Shown here in pieces: positions 62,206 to 64,000 of a stretch of DNA of 64,000 nucleotides. The notes under the pieces are model-generated. The model was not told where the DNA came from and ran no database searches. It worked only from the letters and a program-made list of their open reading frames with translations. The stretch is from NCBI GenBank assembly GCA_900466475.1, contig UBMI01000020.1:62001-126000 (forward strand), written 5' to 3'. The translations under genes were made by a program, and so were the position numbers. Each line of letters opens with the position of its first letter. Position 1 is the stretch's first letter. The stretch is from Hyphomicrobiales bacterium. Lineage in GTDB: Bacteria; Pseudomonadota; Alphaproteobacteria; Rhizobiales; Rhizobiaceae.

Positions 62206-63308
62206 TGGCCGGTATTGAACTCAGGGCAGTCCGCAAGGCCTTTCAAAGTCTCGAAGTCATACACGGCATCGACCTGACTATCGCCGACGGTTCGTTCACC
62301 GTCTTTGTCGGGCCTTCGGGCTGCGGCAAGTCGACCCTGCTGCGCATGATGGCAGGGCTGGAGGAAGTCACGTCGGGGGAAATCCGCATCGATGGCATGC
62401 GCTGCGACCATCTTCTGCCATCCGCACGCGGCATGGCGATGGTCTTCCAGTCCTATGCGCTTTATCCGCATATGAGCGTCGAGCAGAACCTCAAATTCGG
62501 CCTGGAAAATCAGAAGCTTGGCAAGCCGGAAATTACTGCCCGCGTCGCCAAGGCGGCCAATATTCTGCAGATCGAGCACCTTATGGCCCGTCGGCCGAGC
62601 CAGCTTTCCGGCGGCCAGAGCCAGCGCGTCGCGATCGGGCGCGCCATCGTCAAGGAACCGAAGGCCTTTCTCTTCGACGAACCGCTCTCCAATCTCGATG
62701 CCGAGCTGCGTGTGAAGATGCGCGGGGAACTGATCAGCCTGCATCGGCGGCTGAAGTCGACAATGGTCTACGTCACCCATGATCAGGTCGAGGCAATGAC
62801 CATGGCTGACCAGATCGTCGTGCTCAACGAAGGCCGGATCGAACAGGTCGGCCCGCCGATCGAGCTATACGCACGCCCGGCCAACCTCTTCGTCGCCCGC
62901 TTTCTTGGTGCGCCGCCCATGAACCTTCTCACGGGCCGCATCGCGCGCATTGGTGGCCTGATGGGGATTACGCTGGAGGACGGCACCCATATTCCCTTGC
63001 CCGGTCGGCAGGTCGATCTGCCTGACGGCGCTCCGGTCATGTTCGGCGTAAGGCCCGAACATTGCGAGATCGGGGAGGGCAGCCTGGAGATCACTGTCGG
63101 TGACACTGAAATCCTTGGATCGGAAACGATCATCCACGCCGAGACTGCGACCGGAAATGGCTTTACCGTGGCACTGCGCGGCATCAGCCGGGCAGCTTCC
63201 GGCTCGCGAATACCGATCGTCATCCGCGAGCCTTTTGTTCATTTGTTCAACGAGGCCGGCGTGACCATCGGTTCCGACGGCGATTGGCGCGATGCCTATC
63301 TGAACTGA
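62205..63308 (+). CDS. sugar ABC transporter ATPase (UgpC/MalK type, GH116 operon)
   Basis: 367-aa ATPase with Walker [10 protein letters not shown], signature LSGGQSQR (Ser in place of the more usual Arg or Gln), Walker [12 protein letters not shown] and H-loop [13 protein letters not shown]-terminal regulatory domain ([10 protein letters not shown]) is present. Last gene of the operon; its start overlaps the glycosidase stop by one base. Followed by a nested terminator-like structure. Confidence 0.93.
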   Translation: MAGIELRAVRKAFQSLEVIHGIDLTIADGSFTVFVGPSGCGKSTLLRMMAGLEEVTSGEIRIDGMRCDHLLPSARGMAMVFQSYALYPHMSVEQNLKFGLENQKLGKPEITARVAKAANILQIEHLMARRPSQLSGGQSQRVAIGRAIVKEPKAFLFDEPLSNLDAELRVKMRGELISLHRRLKSTMVYVTHDQVEAMTMADQIVVLNEGRIEQVGPPIELYARPANLFVARFLGAPPMNLLTGRIARIGGLMGITLEDGTHIPLPGRQVDLPDGAPVMFGVRPEHCEIGEGSLEITVGDTEILGSETIIHAETATGNGFTVALRGISRAASGSRIPIVIREPFVHLFNEAGVTIGSDGDWRDAYLN

Positions 63309-63335
63309 ACCAAGCTCAAAGCAGCTACGGCAGTA

Positions 63336-63394
63336 TCGGTCGGTGCCGAGCCCTTGATGGGCTCTTTCCCGCAGGCTATTCCGGCACCGACCGA
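63336..63394. terminator. nested inverted repeats between convergent genes, terminator
   Basis: An inner hairpin GAGCCC-TTGAT-GGGCTC (63348-63364) followed by TTT is a fair rho-independent terminator for the ATPase gene. It is enclosed by a perfect 13-base inverted repeat, TCGGTCGGTGCCG (63336-63348) and its complement (63382-63394), that can fold for transcripts from either side, including poxB. Confidence 0.65.
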
Positions 63395-63409
63395 CGGCAG
63401 CATTCGCCG

Positions 63410-64000
63410 TCAGCGAGACAGGAAATTCGAGACCGTCAGGTCGACGAGTTCGTCTCCACGGCCGTTCATCACCGCGCGAATGGCCCAGAGACCGAAACCT
63501 TTCACCTGCGCCGCTTCGATCCGGGGTGGCATCGACAGTTCCTGTGTATTGGTGACGACGTCGAGCAGTGCCGGACCAGGATGCGCCAGAATTTCCCTGA
63601 TGGCACCGTCGAGTTCGGCGGGGCTCTCCACGCGAACGCCATGGACTCCCGCCGCCCGAGCAACAGCTGCAAAATCCGGATTCTTGAGTTCGGTACCCGT
63701 CTCAAGGAAGCCTGAAGCCTTCATTTCCATTGCCACGAAACCGAGAACGGAATTGTTGAATACAACAACCTTCACCGGCAGGTTCTGTTGAACGAGCGTC
63801 AGGAAGTCGCCCATCAGCATGGCAAAGCCGCCATCGCCGGACATGCTGATGATCTGGCGTCCCTTGTATGTTGCCTGCGCCCCGATCGCCTGAGGAAGTG
63901 CGTTGGCCATCGATCCGTGAACCAGGGATCCGATGAGGCGACGCTTTCCGTTCATTTTCAGGTAGCGGGCCGCCCAGATCGTGGGGGTTCCGACATCGAA
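63410..64000 (-). CDS. poxB: pyruvate dehydrogenase (quinone)/PoxB-like TPP enzyme, C-terminal part
   Basis: The frame stays open to the right edge, so only the last 196 codons are present. The TPP-binding domain is clear: [39 protein letters not shown], the TPP motif [14 protein letters not shown] and [19 protein letters not shown], very close to E. coli PoxB. The enzyme oxidises pyruvate to acetate and CO2 with electrons to quinone, at the membrane. The C-terminal end ([17 protein letters not shown]) resembles the lipid-binding tail region of PoxB. The N-terminus lies outside. Confidence 0.88.
   Translation of the reverse strand, partial: FDVGTPTIWAARYLKMNGKRRLIGSLVHGSMANALPQAIGAQATYKGRQIISMSGDGGFAMLMGDFLTLVQQNLPVKVVVFNNSVLGFVAMEMKASGFLETGTELKNPDFAAVARAAGVHGVRVESPAELDGAIREILAHPGPALLDVVTNTQELSMPPRIEAAQVKGFGLWAIRAVMNGRGDELVDLTVSNFLSR

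Noticed and set aside
1-64000. CRISPR array, rRNA operon, replication origin, intact IS element
   Set aside because: No regularly spaced repeats, rRNA-like sequence, rep genes or intact transposase were seen on either strand.

Overview
The window looks like the chromosome or a large replicon of a fast-growing alphaproteobacterium of the Rhizobium/Agrobacterium group. The evidence is a GC-rich backbone with rhizobial-type genes (lpsL with a remnant of rkpK beside it, ROK- and LacI-controlled sugar ABC transporters in tandem, cbpA/cbpM, poxB) and many four-base start/stop overlaps. No IS element, CRISPR array or replication origin is convincingly intact.

Region 1 (1-18353, + strand, visibly more AT-rich than the rest) is a surface-polysaccharide (O-antigen or capsule) gene cluster. 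It holds two full sets of the sugar-amidation machinery (WbpG-type amidotransferase, HisF-like and HisH-like subunits) in mirror order, a WbpB/WbpD/WbpE set for a 2,3-diacetamido-uronic acid, FnlA/FnlB/FnlC for UDP-N-acetyl-L-fucosamine, the WbuB-type transferase, a second GT4 transferase, a probable third transferase of unknown type, a Wzx-type flippase and an OafA/SGNH O-acyltransferase. A Wzy-like polymerase (18883-20253, - strand) closes it. The first amidotransferase runs off the left edge. My inference is a repeat unit with L-FucNAc and a diacetamido-uronic acid, of which one or both carry acetamidino groups.

Region 2 (20254-33692) is a patchwork. It contains two decayed divergent genes that both lack their N-termini at the same point (about 21110), a small gene with a strong ribosome binding site, tRNA-Val(TAC), a methyltransferase, lpsL with a 3' fragment of rkpK, several small secreted or membrane proteins, a DUF3313 lipoprotein, an FecBCD/BtuFCD-type iron or cofactor transporter, an alcohol dehydrogenase reduced by internal deletion that still keeps an FNR/FixK-like box, and cbpA-cbpM.

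Region 3 (33693-47988) is a mannoside-type utilisation regulon. A six-gene - strand operon (solute-binding protein, two permeases, ROK regulator, sugar isomerase, ATPase) and a GH38 alpha-mannosidase on the + strand have promoters of the same design, with an almost identical 18-bp element placed identically over spacer and -10. A Gfo/Idh oxidoreductase and a second ROK regulator lie between them. A transketolase with a leader hairpin follows.

Region 4 (48064-64000) has an NTF2-like protein, an exported epoxide hydrolase, a Fe/phosphate-ester-type ABC transporter next to an inositol-monophosphatase-family enzyme, and a LacI-controlled operon (two perfect operators) in which a sugar transporter is joined to an intracellular GH116 glucosidase. 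The window ends inside poxB on the - strand.
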